A stretch of 64,000 nt of DNA, taken from NCBI GenBank assembly GCA_001464335.1, contig LNEV01000010.1, positions 62,001 through 126,000 of the forward strand. The letters are read 5' to 3'. The position numbers and the translations under genes were made by a program. Positions 1-9,252 of the stretch are shown piece by piece (positions within the stretch are counted from its first letter, which is position 1; the number at the start of each line of letters is the position of its first letter). A model generated the notes under the pieces. That model searched no databases. It saw only the letters and a list, made by a program, of their open reading frames with translations, and was not told where the DNA came from. The stretch comes from Rhizobiales bacterium Ga0077545. Its GTDB lineage: Bacteria; Pseudomonadota; Alphaproteobacteria; Rhizobiales; Methylopilaceae.

Positions 1-251
1 GGCGGGCGCGTGTAGCAGACGCGCGGCGTGACCTGCAGGGCGCCGAACTGGACCGTCTCGTCGATCTTCACCTCGAACGCGAAGATGCGGCCCGTCACTT
101 TGTCCAGCCCGGAGAATTCGGCAATCGGATTTGCGATGCGCTCAGGCTCGGGGGCCGGCGGCGCCTCGACCGGCTGCTGGGCATGGGCGAGACCTGCCGT
201 CAGCATGGCAAGTCCAGCGCAGAATGCGGCAAGAGGAGTTCTGGGAATCAC
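1..251 (-). CDS. DUF2155 domain protein, C-terminus cut by window edge
   Basis: The minus-strand frame opens with a GTG at 251 and runs off the left edge without a stop. The first about 24 residues look like a signal peptide ending in LAHA before QQPVEAPPAP, so the mature protein should be periplasmic. The following stretch (KVTGRIFAFEVKIDETVQFG, then LQVTPRVCYTRP) is what I know from the DUF2155 family, whose function is not established. It lies directly downstream of the NDUFA12 gene on the same strand, 74 bases from its stop, so co-transcription is likely. A TTG about 26 codons upstream is an alternative start, but GTG gives the cleaner signal peptide. Confidence 0.75.
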   Translation of the reverse strand, partial: MIPRTPLAAFCAGLAMLTAGLAHAQQPVEAPPAPEPERIANPIAEFSGLDKVTGRIFAFEVKIDETVQFGALQVTPRVCYTRP

Positions 252-325
252 AAACGGGCCTTGGGCAAGCGGATGCGGAGAGATTGCCGCCGAATATGGC
301 GCGCACGAGGCGCGGCGGCGAAACC

Positions 326-730
326 TCAATTGCCCGGCGTCCATGCCTCGTAATCGCCGGTGGTGCGCGCGCGGCGACCATGACCGGCCGTGGAGCCTTT
401 GGGGCGATACGCCTCCGCCGTGCCCGTCGGGTTGGCGCGGTGCGGCGCCTGCCATTCGCGCGGCTCGTAGCTTTCCTGCGAGGGCGGAACGTCCGTCGTG
501 TGGTGCATCCAGCTGTGCCAGCCGGGACCGATGGCGCTGGCTTCGGCATAGCCGTTGTAGATGACCCAGCGGCGATCGCCGAGCGGGGCGACATTGGCCT
601 GGTAGTATTTGTTGCCGAACTCGTCCTCGCCGACGAACGTGCCCTTGCGCCATGTGAAGAAGCGGGTGCCGAGCGTCGCACCGTTCCACCAGGTCAAAGT
701 CAAAGTCAGGAAAGAGAGGATCGACTTCAC
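326..730 (-). CDS. NADH:ubiquinone oxidoreductase subunit, NDUFA12 family
   Basis: This 134-residue protein resembles the mitochondrial NDUFA12/B17.2 accessory subunit of respiratory complex I, which alphaproteobacteria share. Diagnostic motifs are WWNG (residues 14-17), TRFFTWRKG (22-30) and GEDEFGNKYY (34-43), followed by the conserved RRWVIYNG segment. I chose the GTG at 730 because the family begins close to the WWNG motif. An upstream ATG at 841 would add 37 unlikely residues. The C-terminus is basic and proline-poor, as usual. It is followed on the same strand by the DUF2155 gene, a pairing common in Hyphomicrobiales. It would act at the inner membrane with the Nuo complex, whose genes are not here. 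Confidence 0.9.
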   Translation of the reverse strand: MKSILSFLTLTLTWWNGATLGTRFFTWRKGTFVGEDEFGNKYYQANVAPLGDRRWVIYNGYAEASAIGPGWHSWMHHTTDVPPSQESYEPREWQAPHRANPTGTAEAYRPKGSTAGHGRRARTTGDYEAWTPGN

Positions 731-920
731 AAGGGCGCTCCGCTGCGGAGATGTGTGCTTTGCCGCGTTATGACGTTTCGCATGCACGCTGTCTACTGCG
801 CCGAACGCCCCATCTCGCGCTCGCGAAAGCTTGTCTCGCAAATAGGCCCGAAGTCCCTTACATAAGCGCCAACCCTGCCCTCATCCGCGCTTCGTGCGCG
901 CACCAATCGGATTTTGCGAG

Positions 921-1175
921 ATGGCCAAGAAACCCGCAAAGGGCGAATTCGTCCTGTTCAATGTCGTCTATGAAGACGGCTCCCAGCGCTCCAACCGCCG
1001 CGTGCCGGCCGAACTTCTCGGCGGCCTCGACGGCGACGAGCCCGCCCGGCCCTTCCTCGAACAGCAGGACCGGGACATCGCCGGCAAATCCGGCCAGGCG
1101 GCGATGGAGATCGAGCGGCTGTGGCGCGTCGGCGCCAAGGAGCCGAAAACGACCAATTCCCGCGAGCGGGTCTGA
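921..1175 (+). CDS. Conserved hypothetical protein, 84 residues
   Basis: This is a small soluble protein with no signal peptide or membrane segment. It starts MAKKPAKGEFVLFNVVYEDG and is rich in charged residues, with a WRV segment near residue 70. I do not recognise a named family. An in-frame ATG 27 bases upstream (894) exists, but the start at 921 gives the more natural lysine-rich N-terminus. It stands alone between the divergent NDUFA12 gene and a secreted protein gene. Codon usage follows the surrounding high-GC genes, which supports it being real. The function is unknown. Confidence 0.6.
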   Translation: MAKKPAKGEFVLFNVVYEDGSQRSNRRVPAELLGGLDGDEPARPFLEQQDRDIAGKSGQAAMEIERLWRVGAKEPKTTNSRERV

Positions 1176-1289
1176 GGCACCGCGGAATCCCACCCAGCAC
1201 AGGGCAGCTATTCCCCTGACGCGCTTGAGCGATTCACATCAGGCTGTATTCTGGAGAGGCTGCGGGGGTGGCAACGACGGACCTGGAAG

Positions 1290-2084
1290 ATGCGGCCTTC
1301 CCGTTATGTCGTGCTTGGATTTGCGGTTCTCGCCACAGCGGCAACCGCCGAGGAATTCGAGCCCGAAGAAGACTACAGCGAGCCAGAATACGAGTGCAGC
1401 CAGAAGGACATTCCGGCTGAGCTGGCTCAATTGTGCGACAGCCTCGATCTGGGCTACGCGAACGCGCTCGCGCGCCCGGCGAAGGTGACCGGCAGCGGCC
1501 GCCCCGATCTGCGTCCGTCGCTGGCGCGCAAGCCCATCAAATCCGAGATCATAGGCGGCGGCCTCTCCTCGACACCCACCCTCGACCGCCTGAAAAACCC
1601 GTTCGACGGACCAGCGGAACGCAGCGTGGGCGTGAAGATCGACGCGACCGGCGCGCCCATCCAGCTTTCGACGCGCATGATCCAGCCCGGAACGGACGAC
1701 GATCCCGCGCTGAACTGGGAGCTGAAGGCCGAGAACCAGACCGACAAGTCCGGCTTCTTCATGGGCGCGGCAACGAGCGGCTGGCATTCATCCAGCGGCT
1801 TCACGGAGAATGTCGCGGGATTTGCGGGCGTGCGCCGCGTGCTAACGCCTGCCGACGGCATGCAGATCCGGGCCGAGATCGCGCCGCGTTTCGGCGTTTC
1901 CGATTTCGCCTCCCCCCACGCCTCCGCGGTGCTCGAGCCGAAGCTGACAGCCACGTCGAACCTCGGACAGCTCGGCAACAGTGATTTCGTCGGCAGCATC
2001 GACGCCAATGCCGGGTACAGCGTGCCCTTCGAAGGTGATCCGAGCGCCTGGGGCGGATTTCGTTTCCTAGTGAAGCCCAAATGA
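1290..2084 (+). CDS. Secreted protein of unknown function, 264 residues
   Basis: The N-terminus is a typical signal peptide (MRPSRYVVLGFAVLATAATA, cleavage near residue 20). An acidic stretch with two cysteines (residues 36 and 49) follows, which could form a disulfide in the periplasm. The middle and C-terminal parts alternate polar and hydrophobic residues and are rich in glycine, serine and asparagine, as in small beta-rich envelope proteins. I could not assign a family. The stop codon abuts a strong terminator shared with the convergent small gene, so this is a single-gene unit. An outer-membrane barrel or a beta-rich periplasmic protein are both possible. Confidence 0.6.
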   Translation: MRPSRYVVLGFAVLATAATAEEFEPEEDYSEPEYECSQKDIPAELAQLCDSLDLGYANALARPAKVTGSGRPDLRPSLARKPIKSEIIGGGLSSTPTLDRLKNPFDGPAERSVGVKIDATGAPIQLSTRMIQPGTDDDPALNWELKAENQTDKSGFFMGAATSGWHSSSGFTENVAGFAGVRRVLTPADGMQIRAEIAPRFGVSDFASPHASAVLEPKLTATSNLGQLGNSDFVGSIDANAGYSVPFEGDPSAWGGFRFLVKPK

Positions 2085-2111
2085 AAAAGCCGCCCGAATG
2101 GGCGGCTTTTT
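2084..2111. terminator. Bidirectional rho-independent terminator
   Basis: An A5 run, the stem GCCGCCC / GGGCGGC with a four-base loop, and a T5 run form a symmetric terminator. It begins on the last base of the TGA stop of the secreted-protein gene and also serves the convergent small gene that ends at 2130. Confidence 0.9.
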
Positions 2112-2129
2112 ACATGCTCATGGCATGCG

Positions 2130-2402
2130 TCAGTCGTTCGAGCGGTCTTCATCGGTGATGGAGAACTCGGAACCTTCCTCGACGGGAGCTTCCTGACCAT
2201 AGGCATTCGGGCTCTGCTCGACATAGACGTCGGGGCTGTCCATCGTGGACGAGCGGCCCTCAAGCATAATGCCCTGGTCGGCATTGTTGTTGTTAATATC
2301 GTCACGAATAGCGATGCCTTCGTTACCATCATCCGCGAAAGAAACGCCCGCGCTGGCAACAACGGCGAAAGTAGAAGCAACAAGGATCTTCTTGAAAGAC
2401 AT
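2130..2402 (-). CDS. Small acidic secreted protein, 90 residues
   Basis: The first 23 residues form a clear signal peptide (MSFKKILVASTFAVVASAG..SFA) followed by DDGNEG. The mature part of about 67 residues is strongly acidic with a run of four asparagines (37-40), and has no cysteine. No domain was recognised. The gene is convergent with the secreted protein at 1290-2084 and shares its terminator. The region upstream (2403-2520) is distinctly AT-rich, consistent with a strong promoter, which fits a small abundant envelope protein. The function is unknown. Confidence 0.65.
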   Translation of the reverse strand: MSFKKILVASTFAVVASAGVSFADDGNEGIAIRDDINNNNADQGIMLEGRSSTMDSPDVYVEQSPNAYGQEAPVEEGSEFSITDEDRSND

Positions 2403-2734
2403 AATGTATCTCCGTTCAATGTTATGGTACCTTAGATACGCGCGAGAAGCGGATATGGATGCATCACGCGTCTGTTATTTTTGTATCATTATGTACGCGA
2501 TTTCTTGATTGGCCGTTCGACCCTGCGGGCTTGCATTCGCGCCCGTTTCCTCTAAAAGCACCGTTTCGCGATGCCTCGGCCGGGGGCTGAACGGACAGTC
2601 TGTTCGCAGACAGGAATCTTCGCGGTTCCGTTGTCCCGTGTCTCCGCCTTCGAGAGTGGTTCGAGCCTTTTCCAGGGCTTGAAGGGCTCAGCGCCGGCGG
2701 CGCATCGCACAACACGAACAAAGGCTGTTTCTTT
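2403..2734. other. Intergenic region with rpsF leader
   Basis: About 330 bases without a gene. The left 110 bases are AT-rich and probably hold the divergent promoters of the small secreted protein and of rpsF. The right part should be the rpsF leader. It contains a short hairpin GTCTG-TTCG-CAGAC (2598-2611) and a second possible stem GAGCC/GGCTC (2663-2689). I could not match these to a known leader motif with confidence. Confidence 0.4.
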
Positions 2735-3157
2735 ATGCCGCTTTATGAGCACGTCTTCCTGGCCCGCCAGGACGTGACGGCCCAGCAGGTCGAAGAACTC
2801 ACCGAGCAGTTCAAGGGTGTCATTACCCAGAACGGCGGAGAGGTCGGAAAGACCGAGTACTGGGGCGTCAAGGGTCTCGCGTTTCGCATCGCGAAGAACC
2901 GCAAGGCCCACTACACGCTTCTGAACATCTCCGCACCGCCGGCCGCCGTGGCCGAGCTGGAGCGCCTTCAGAAGATCAACGAAGACATCATCCGCGTCCT
3001 GACGATCCGCGTGGACGAGCACGAGACCGAGCCGTCCGTCGTCATGCAGCGCCGTGACCGTGACGAGCGTCCGCGCCGCGAATTCGACGGCGGTGGCAAC
3101 ACCGGCCGCCGCGACGACGCGCCGGCTGAAGCCGCCAGCGAAGGAGAAGACGCATGA
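2735..3157 (+). CDS. rpsF: 30S ribosomal protein S6
   Basis: The protein starts [14 protein letters not shown] and contains [15 protein letters not shown] and the KAHYTLLNI strand typical of S6. It binds the central domain of 16S rRNA together with S18. At 140 residues it is slightly longer than average because of a charged, glycine- and arginine-containing C-terminal tail after about residue 105. Its stop overlaps the rpsR start by four bases (ATGA), indicating translational coupling. This is the first gene of the rpsF-rpsR-DUF2232-rplI operon. Confidence 0.97.
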   Translation: MPLYEHVFLARQDVTAQQVEELTEQFKGVITQNGGEVGKTEYWGVKGLAFRIAKNRKAHYTLLNISAPPAAVAELERLQKINEDIIRVLTIRVDEHETEPSVVMQRRDRDERPRREFDGGGNTGRRDDAPAEAASEGEDA

Positions 3158-3399
3158 GCATGGGTTCTTCCCAGGGCCGCCGCCCCTTCTTCCGCCGCCG
3201 CAAGAGCTGCCCCTTCCAGGGCGCCAATGCGCCGACCATCGACTACAAGGACGTCAAGCTCCTGCAGCGCTACATTTCCGAGCGCGGCAAGATCGTTCCG
3301 TCCCGCATCACGGCCGTTTCCCAGAAGAAGCAGCGCGAACTCGCCAAGGCGATCAAGCGTGCCCGCTTCCTCGGCCTTCTGCCTTACGTGATCAAGTAA
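3154..3399 (+). CDS. rpsR: 30S ribosomal protein S18
   Basis: This 81-residue basic protein carries the S18 motifs [27 protein letters not shown] and the [10 protein letters not shown] end. The single cysteine in KSCPF is the usual one. It partners S6 on the 30S platform. The gene overlaps rpsF by four bases and is followed after 109 bases by the DUF2232 membrane protein gene, the standard alphaproteobacterial order. Confidence 0.97.
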   Translation: MSMGSSQGRRPFFRRRKSCPFQGANAPTIDYKDVKLLQRYISERGKIVPSRITAVSQKKQRELAKAIKRARFLGLLPYVIK

Positions 3400-3508
3400 T
3401 ATTGCGCGCCGTCGCGGCAGTCGCGACGGCGCACTTACATTTGCAATCTGGTTGGGGTGGACATTCGGATCCGCCTCTAACCGCTTCAAAAGCGGGACAG
3501 CTGAACGG

Positions 3509-4489
3509 ATGAACGCGACAACTCTCCTTGTCGGACTTGCAAGCGGCGTTGCCTCGGCAGCGCTTTCGACGGTGCTCGGCACCGGCTCGCTGCTGTCGCT
3601 CATCCTGTTTCTGTTCGCTCCTCTTCCCATTTTCCTCGCCGCTCTCGGCTGGCGTCATCACGCCGGTTTCATCGGCGCCGCTCTCGCCACTTTGATCCTT
3701 GCCGCGACGATGGGCTTCGACACCGCGCGCGGCTATGCGCTGTCGGTCGGCTTTCCCGGCTGGTGGCTCGCCTATCTTGCGTTGCTCGGCCAGCCTGCCG
3801 ATCCCACCCAGCCCGAAAAGGGCGTTCTCTGGTATCCCGTCGGGCAGCTTATTGTCTGGACAGCGGGTATCGGCGCGGCGCTCGTTCTGGTGACACTGCT
3901 GATGCATGGCGGCTCGGTCGAAGCCTATCGCGGCGCGCTGCGCACGACGTTCGAGCAGTTCCTGCGCGTCGAAACCGGCACGGCCGATGGCGCGGCGCCG
4001 ACGCTTCCGGGCGGTGCGGACCCGGCCCGCATCATCGAGCTGGCCATCGTCGCGCTGCCGCCGCTGGCTGCTGCGCTCTGGGCCACGGTTTCTCTCATCA
4101 ATCTGTGGGCCGCAGGCCGCATCGTACGTGCATCCGGGCGCCTTGCGCGGCAATGGCCGGATCTGGCCGCCTTCCGCCTGCCGCCGCTCGCTCTGTTCGC
4201 CTTTGCCGGGGGGCTTGGTTTCTCGGCGATGGGCGGGGTGTTCGGCTTTACCGCCGGTGTCATCGGCGCAGCGTTCACCGTTCCCTTCGCGGCCCTCGGC
4301 CTTGCGCTTCTTCACATGGGAACGCGCGGCCGCGCCGCACGCCCGCTGACGCTCGGCGCCGCCTATTTTCTTCTGATCGTCCAGAACTGGCTGATCGTCG
4401 TCATCGCCGCGCTCGGCGTCATCGAATTTCTGTTCGGCATACGCGCCCGCATGCAGCAGGCGCAGCCGCCGCAGGACATCAAAAAGTAA
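3509..4489 (+). CDS. DUF2232 multi-pass membrane protein
   Basis: The 326-residue protein is almost entirely hydrophobic, with about eight predicted transmembrane segments, and no signal peptide is needed. Position between rpsR and rplI and the overall pattern match the DUF2232 family, which is regularly found at this site in alphaproteobacteria. Its function is not established. I chose the ATG at 3509 because the 19 codons upstream of it encode a polar stretch unlike a membrane protein start. The gene ends 35 bases before rplI, so it belongs to the ribosomal protein operon. Confidence 0.85.
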   Translation: MNATTLLVGLASGVASAALSTVLGTGSLLSLILFLFAPLPIFLAALGWRHHAGFIGAALATLILAATMGFDTARGYALSVGFPGWWLAYLALLGQPADPTQPEKGVLWYPVGQLIVWTAGIGAALVLVTLLMHGGSVEAYRGALRTTFEQFLRVETGTADGAAPTLPGGADPARIIELAIVALPPLAAALWATVSLINLWAAGRIVRASGRLARQWPDLAAFRLPPLALFAFAGGLGFSAMGGVFGFTAGVIGAAFTVPFAALGLALLHMGTRGRAARPLTLGAAYFLLIVQNWLIVVIAALGVIEFLFGIRARMQQAQPPQDIKK

Positions 4490-4524
4490 CAACAGACTTC
4501 AAGTCATTACACGGAGACTACACA

Positions 4525-5094
4525 ATGCAGGTCATTCTTCTTGAACGCATCGCAAAGCTCGGGCAGCTCGGCGAAGAAGTGCGCGTGCGCGACGGCTATG
4601 CCCGCAACTTCCTTCTGCCGCAGGGCAAGGCGCTCCGCGCCACCAAGGAAAACCGCTCGCGCTTCGAAGGCCAGCGCGTCCAGCTCGAAGCCCGCAACCT
4701 CGAGACCAAGAACGAAGCCCAGAAGCTCTCCGAAAAGATCGAAGGCCAGAGCGTCGTCATCGTCCGTCAGGCGGGCGAAACCGGCCAGCTTTACGGTTCG
4801 GTGTCGGCGCGCGATATCGCCGAGGCGCTGACGCAGGCCGGCTTCACGATCGGCAAAAACCAGGTCGTGCTTCACACACCGATCAAGACGATCGGTCTGC
4901 ATCAGGTTCCGGTGTCGCTGCACCCCGAAATCGAAGTGCTCATCACGGCGAACGTTGCGCGCAGCGCCGCCGAGGGCGAGCGTCAGGCCTCCGGCGAAGA
5001 CCTTTCGGTCCGCGCCGAGAACGCCCGCTTCGAGACCTTCGTCCCCGAGGACGACGACGAGCCCGCACAGGCGCCCGAAGGCGAGAAGGCCTGA
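4525..5094 (+). CDS. rplI: 50S ribosomal protein L9
   Basis: The N-terminal domain begins [17 protein letters not shown] and carries the L9 signature around [19 protein letters not shown] charged helical linker (residues about 45-75) and the C-terminal rRNA-binding domain follow. At 189 residues it is about 40 residues longer than the E. coli protein because of an acidic C-terminal tail, common in alphaproteobacteria. It is the last gene of the operon: a terminator follows 24 bases after the stop. Confidence 0.97.
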   Translation: MQVILLERIAKLGQLGEEVRVRDGYARNFLLPQGKALRATKENRSRFEGQRVQLEARNLETKNEAQKLSEKIEGQSVVIVRQAGETGQLYGSVSARDIAEALTQAGFTIGKNQVVLHTPIKTIGLHQVPVSLHPEIEVLITANVARSAAEGERQASGEDLSVRAENARFETFVPEDDDEPAQAPEGEKA

Positions 5095-5117
5095 GCCTTC
5101 TGTTTCTTCGACTTTTT

Positions 5118-5145
5118 GAAACGCCCGGCACCCGCCGGGCGTTTT
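5118..5145 (+). terminator. Terminator after rplI
   Basis: The stem AACGCCCGGC / GCCGGGCGTT with a short ACCC-type loop is followed by TTTTT. It closes the rpsF-rplI operon. Confidence 0.9.
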
Positions 5146-5256
5146 TCGTTGGGCGGGTTGATTTCCGGCACGGGAGGATTAGGCTTCACGTGCTCAGTAA
5201 TGTTTCTGAGGCGGCACTACGGGGGATGCGCCGCCTTCCAGAGAGGCTCACTGGCC

Positions 5257-6501
5257 ATGAATGTGCTGTTGAAGCTTATGCTCCGGCGCGCTTTCCGGCA
5301 CGGCTCCCTGACAGTCGTGACGGGCGAGACCCGAACCTTTTTTGGTGACGGCACCGGAACAGAGATCACGATCCGTTTTACGAGCCGGCGTGCGCAATGG
5401 GCGCTGCTGCTCGACCCGGAACTCAAGCTCGGCGAGCTCTATATGCAGGGCCGCCTGGTGATCGAGAAGGGCTCGGTCTACGATTTGCTCGAAAGCGGCC
5501 TGGCCAATCTTCGCAATGAGCCCTACCCGCTCAGCTCACGCATTCTCACCCGGCTGCGCACGCTCATCCGCCGCCTCAAGCAGATGAACCGCGGCGCGCG
5601 CTCGACGCGCAATGTCGCCCATCATTACGATCTCGACGCCGGACTGTACGAGCTTTTCCTCGACGCCGACCGGCAATATTCCTGCGCCTATTTCGAGCAC
5701 CCGGACCGAAGCCTCGAAGAGGCGCAACTCGCCAAGAAGCGGCATATCGCAGCCAAGCTTGCCGTCGAGCCGGGGCACAAAGTTCTGGACATCGGCTGCG
5801 GCTGGGGCGGCCTTGCTCTTTATCTCGCTGACATCGCAGGAGCCGCTGTGAGAGGCATCACGCTCTCGCAGGAGCAATACAAGATCGCCCAGCAGCGCGC
5901 GCTCGACCGCAGGATGCAAAAGCGCGCCGAATTCCGCATCGAGGACTACCGCGAGACCGCGGGGCGCTTTGACCGTATCGTCTCAGTCGGCATGTTCGAG
6001 CATGTCGGCGTCGGCTATTTCGACACCTTCTTTCGGCATGCCGCGCGGCTGCTCGACGATAATGGGGTGATGCTGCTGCACACGATCGGCCGAACGACGG
6101 GTCCGGGGGCGACCAATCCGTGGATCGCCAAATACATCTTCCCCGGCGGCTACACGCCCGCGCTCGACGAAATCGTCTCTTCGATCGAGCGCGCCAAGCT
6201 GATGGTCACCGATGTCGAAGTGCTGCGGCTGCATTATGCGGAAACGCTGCGGGCCTGGCGCGAGCGCTTCATGGCGAAGCGTGCACAGGCAGAAGCGATC
6301 TACGACGCCCGATTCGTGCGGATGTGGGAATTTTATCTGGCCGGATCGGAGGCGAGTTTCCGCTGCGGCGACAATGTCGTCTACCAGATACAGGTGTCGA
6401 AGCAGGTCGACACGCTACCCATAACCCGCGGCTACATAGCCGAGCGTGAGGCCCGCCTTCTGCAGCGCGAACGCGCCTCGCTGCGCCTCGCCGCCGAATG
6501 A
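5257..6501 (+). CDS. cfa: Cyclopropane-fatty-acyl-phospholipid synthase family methyltransferase
   Basis: The 414-residue protein has the CFA synthase layout: an N-terminal lipid-binding domain with LGELYMQGRL, the NVAHHYDLD motif, and a SAM-binding methyltransferase domain with VLDIGCGWGG at about residues 176-185. GMFEHVG and the aromatic C-terminal FYLAGSEASFR segment follow. It would add a methylene bridge to unsaturated acyl chains of membrane phospholipids. The ATG at 5257 is preferred over an ORF extension that overlaps the rplI terminator. It is a single gene inserted between rplI and dnaB. Confidence 0.9.
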   Translation: MNVLLKLMLRRAFRHGSLTVVTGETRTFFGDGTGTEITIRFTSRRAQWALLLDPELKLGELYMQGRLVIEKGSVYDLLESGLANLRNEPYPLSSRILTRLRTLIRRLKQMNRGARSTRNVAHHYDLDAGLYELFLDADRQYSCAYFEHPDRSLEEAQLAKKRHIAAKLAVEPGHKVLDIGCGWGGLALYLADIAGAAVRGITLSQEQYKIAQQRALDRRMQKRAEFRIEDYRETAGRFDRIVSVGMFEHVGVGYFDTFFRHAARLLDDNGVMLLHTIGRTTGPGATNPWIAKYIFPGGYTPALDEIVSSIERAKLMVTDVEVLRLHYAETLRAWRERFMAKRAQAEAIYDARFVRMWEFYLAGSEASFRCGDNVVYQIQVSKQVDTLPITRGYIAEREARLLQRERASLRLAAE

Positions 6502-6621
6502 TGCAAGCGCGGCGGCAGGCTGTGTCACAAACTCCTGTGGACTGGTGTTAATTGTCATCCGAGGCCTCCAGAAATCCGGATTCGTGGCCCACAAAGCGGC
6601 CTCAGGGACGGACACAAAATC

Positions 6622-8121
6622 ATGGCCTTCGGCGATAACACTGCACGCGCATTAGCCAACCTTCAGCCGCAGGGCAATTTTCGCCAGCCGCCGAACAACA
6701 TCGAGGCGGAACAGGCGCTGCTGGGCGCGATCCTCGTCAACAACGAGGCCTTCTACCGCGTCTCGGATTTTCTCGAGCCGAAGCACTTTTTCGAACCGAT
6801 CCACCAGACCGTCTACGAAATCACGGCGCAGCTCGTGCGCGTCGGCAAGGTGGCGACGCCCGTCACCCTGAAGACCTTTCTGCCGGAAGCCGATATCGGC
6901 GGGCGCACGTTGCCCCAATATCTGGCCATGCTCGCCGCCGAAGCCGCCAGCGTCATCAACGCCGAGGATTATGGCCGGACGATCTACGATCTGGCGATCC
7001 GCCGCTCGCTGATCCAGATCGGCGAGGACATGGTCAATGTCGCCTATGACGCGCCGGTCGACATGCCGCCGCGCGTGCAGATCGAAGAGGCAGAGCGCAG
7101 TCTGTACGGCGTCGCCGAACTCGGCCGCTATGACGGCGGCTTCCAGCGCTTCGCGGATGCGCTGTTCACGGCCGTCGACATGGCCGCCAATGCCTACAAG
7201 CGCGACGGCGGCCTTTCCGGCGTTTCGACCGGCCTGTCCGACATCGACAAGATGATGGGCGGCCTGCAGCGCTCCGACCTCATCATCGTCGCCGGCCGCC
7301 CCGGCATGGGCAAGACCGCGCTTGCGACCAATATGGCGTTCAACATCGCCAAGAACTACCGCGCCGAGACGCAGCCGGACGGCACGCTCGCCACGGTGGA
7401 TGGCGGCATTGTGGGCTTCTTCTCGCTCGAAATGTCGGCCGAACAGCTCGCGACACGTATCATCGCCGAACAGGCCGAAATCGCCTCCTACAAGATCCGC
7501 CGCGGCGATATTTCGGAGCAGGAATTCGTGCGGCTTTCGGAAGCCGCGCGCGTGATGCAGGCGATCCCGCTCTACATCGACGAGACCGGCGGCATCACCA
7601 TTGCGCAGCTCACCGCCCGCGCCCGGCGCCTGAAGCGCCAGCGCGGCCTCGATCTGCTTGTCGTGGACTATATCCAGCTGCTGTCCGGTTCCGCCCGCCG
7701 TAACGACGGCCGCGTGCAGGAAATCACCGAGATCACCACCGGCCTCAAAGCGCTGGCAAAGGAACTTCAGGTTCCGATCATCGCGCTGTCCCAGCTGTCG
7801 CGTCAGGTCGAAAGCCGCGACGACAAGCGCCCGCAGCTTTCGGATCTTCGTGAATCCGGCTCCATCGAGCAGGACGCCGACGTCGTCGTGTTCGTGTTCC
7901 GCGAGGAATATTACCACAAGAACAAGGAGCCGCGTCCGGGCACCGAAGAACACATCAAATGGCAGACCGAGATGGAGCAGATCCACGGCCGCGCCGAAGT
8001 TATCATCGGCAAGCAGCGTCACGGACCGACCGGCACCGTGCAGGTGCATTTCGAAGCGCAGTACACACGCTTCGGCAATCTGGCGCGCGAAGACTATCTG
8101 CCGGAGCGGCCCGGGGAATGA
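6622..8121 (+). CDS. dnaB: Replicative DNA helicase DnaB
   Basis: The N-terminal primase-interaction domain (about residues 20-125, starting PPNNIEAEQALLGAIL) is followed by the RecA-like helicase domain. That domain has the Walker A motif AGRPGMGKTA (224-233), FFSLEMS, the Walker B region LLVVDYIQL (about 347) and the SQLSRQVESR and DLRESGSIEQDAD motifs. Length (499) is normal and no intein is present. It unwinds DNA at the replication fork. Its stop overlaps the alr start (ATGA), so both are likely co-translated. Confidence 0.97.
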   Translation: MAFGDNTARALANLQPQGNFRQPPNNIEAEQALLGAILVNNEAFYRVSDFLEPKHFFEPIHQTVYEITAQLVRVGKVATPVTLKTFLPEADIGGRTLPQYLAMLAAEAASVINAEDYGRTIYDLAIRRSLIQIGEDMVNVAYDAPVDMPPRVQIEEAERSLYGVAELGRYDGGFQRFADALFTAVDMAANAYKRDGGLSGVSTGLSDIDKMMGGLQRSDLIIVAGRPGMGKTALATNMAFNIAKNYRAETQPDGTLATVDGGIVGFFSLEMSAEQLATRIIAEQAEIASYKIRRGDISEQEFVRLSEAARVMQAIPLYIDETGGITIAQLTARARRLKRQRGLDLLVVDYIQLLSGSARRNDGRVQEITEITTGLKALAKELQVPIIALSQLSRQVESRDDKRPQLSDLRESGSIEQDADVVVFVFREEYYHKNKEPRPGTEEHIKWQTEMEQIHGRAEVIIGKQRHGPTGTVQVHFEAQYTRFGNLAREDYLPERPGE

Positions 8122-9251
8122 CGTCGCTGACGACGGATGCCGCGCTGCTGGAAACCGGCAGCCGGCTGACGGTGGATCTTGCCGCGATCCGGGCAAATTA
8201 CCGCCTGCTCGCCACCCGCGCGGCGCCTGCCGAATGCGCGGCCGTCGTCAAGGCGAATGCGTATGGACTTGGCGTCGAGCACGTCGCGCCCGCTTTGTGG
8301 GAAGCCGGGGCACGGACATTCTTCGTGGCCCATATCGGCGAAGCGCGTGTTCTTCGGGGCGTCCTGCCGGAAGCGCTCATCTATGTGCTGAACGGCCTGA
8401 CGCCCGGCGCGGCGGACATTCTGATTGAGATCCAGGCGCGGCCGGTTCTTGGCAGCCTTTCCGAAATTGAAGAATGGGCGGCCTTCGAGAAGGATCGCGG
8501 AATGCCTGGCGAGGCGGCGCTCCACATCGACACCGGCATGAACCGGCTGGGCTTGAGGCTCGGCGAGGCCGAAACCGTGGGGGAGATTTTCCGCGCGGGT
8601 CGGCTCGGGTTCACGCCGAGTCTCGTCATGTCGCATCTGGCCGTGGGCGATGAAGCGGAGCATCCGCTGACGCGCAAGCAGCTTGCCGACTTCCGCAACG
8701 TCGCGGCGCTGTTTCCCGGCGTTCCCGCGAGCCTTGCCAATTCCGCAGCGACATTGACCGGCGGCGATTTTCGCTTCGATCTCTGCCGTCCGGGCATCGC
8801 GCTGTATGGCGGCAATCCCGCGCCCGGCGCGCCGAACCCGCTTCAGCCCGTCGTGACGCTCGACGCGCGCATCGCGCAGATCCGTCGTGTCCCGGCGGGC
8901 GAAGGCGTCGGCTATGGCGCGGTGGAAACGCTCGCGCGGGCCTCCACCCTTGCGGTGATCGCCCTGGGATATGCGGACGGCTTTTTGCGCGCGGCCGGCT
9001 CGAGCGATGCGAAAAAGGGCGCCCATGCCGTCATCGCCGGGACACGTTGCTCGCTTGTCGGGCGTGTTTCGATGGACCTCATCGCCGTCGACATCACCGA
9101 TCTTCCCGAAGGCGCGGTCTCGCCGGGCGATTTTGCGACCTTCCTCGGCGCGGGCATCAGCGTGGACGAGGTCGCCGGGCATGCCGGGACGATCGGCTAT
9201 GAAGTGCTGACGCGCATCGGCCCGCGTTCGGTGCGCGTCCATACCGGATAA
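8118..9251 (+). CDS. alr: Alanine racemase
   Basis: The 377-residue fold type III PLP enzyme interconverts L- and D-alanine for peptidoglycan. The PLP lysine lies in AVVKANAYGLG (about residue 44) and the catalytic tyrosine in GVGYGA (about residue 266). The HIDTGMNRLG and LCRPGIALYG motifs are present. The start overlaps the dnaB stop by four bases. A 54-codon upstream extension in the same frame is only the dnaB shadow. No signal peptide is present, so it is the cytoplasmic biosynthetic or general racemase. Confidence 0.95.
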   Translation: MTSLTTDAALLETGSRLTVDLAAIRANYRLLATRAAPAECAAVVKANAYGLGVEHVAPALWEAGARTFFVAHIGEARVLRGVLPEALIYVLNGLTPGAADILIEIQARPVLGSLSEIEEWAAFEKDRGMPGEAALHIDTGMNRLGLRLGEAETVGEIFRAGRLGFTPSLVMSHLAVGDEAEHPLTRKQLADFRNVAALFPGVPASLANSAATLTGGDFRFDLCRPGIALYGGNPAPGAPNPLQPVVTLDARIAQIRRVPAGEGVGYGAVETLARASTLAVIALGYADGFLRAAGSSDAKKGAHAVIAGTRCSLVGRVSMDLIAVDITDLPEGAVSPGDFATFLGAGISVDEVAGHAGTIGYEVLTRIGPRSVRVHTG

Positions 9252-9252
9252 G

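Noticed and set aside
6652..8196. Long open frame antisense to dnaB, and similar antisense frames opposite rplI, radA, purF, clpA and flhA
   Set aside because: High GC third positions create long antisense frames. The sense proteins have full family motifs and the antisense translations show none.
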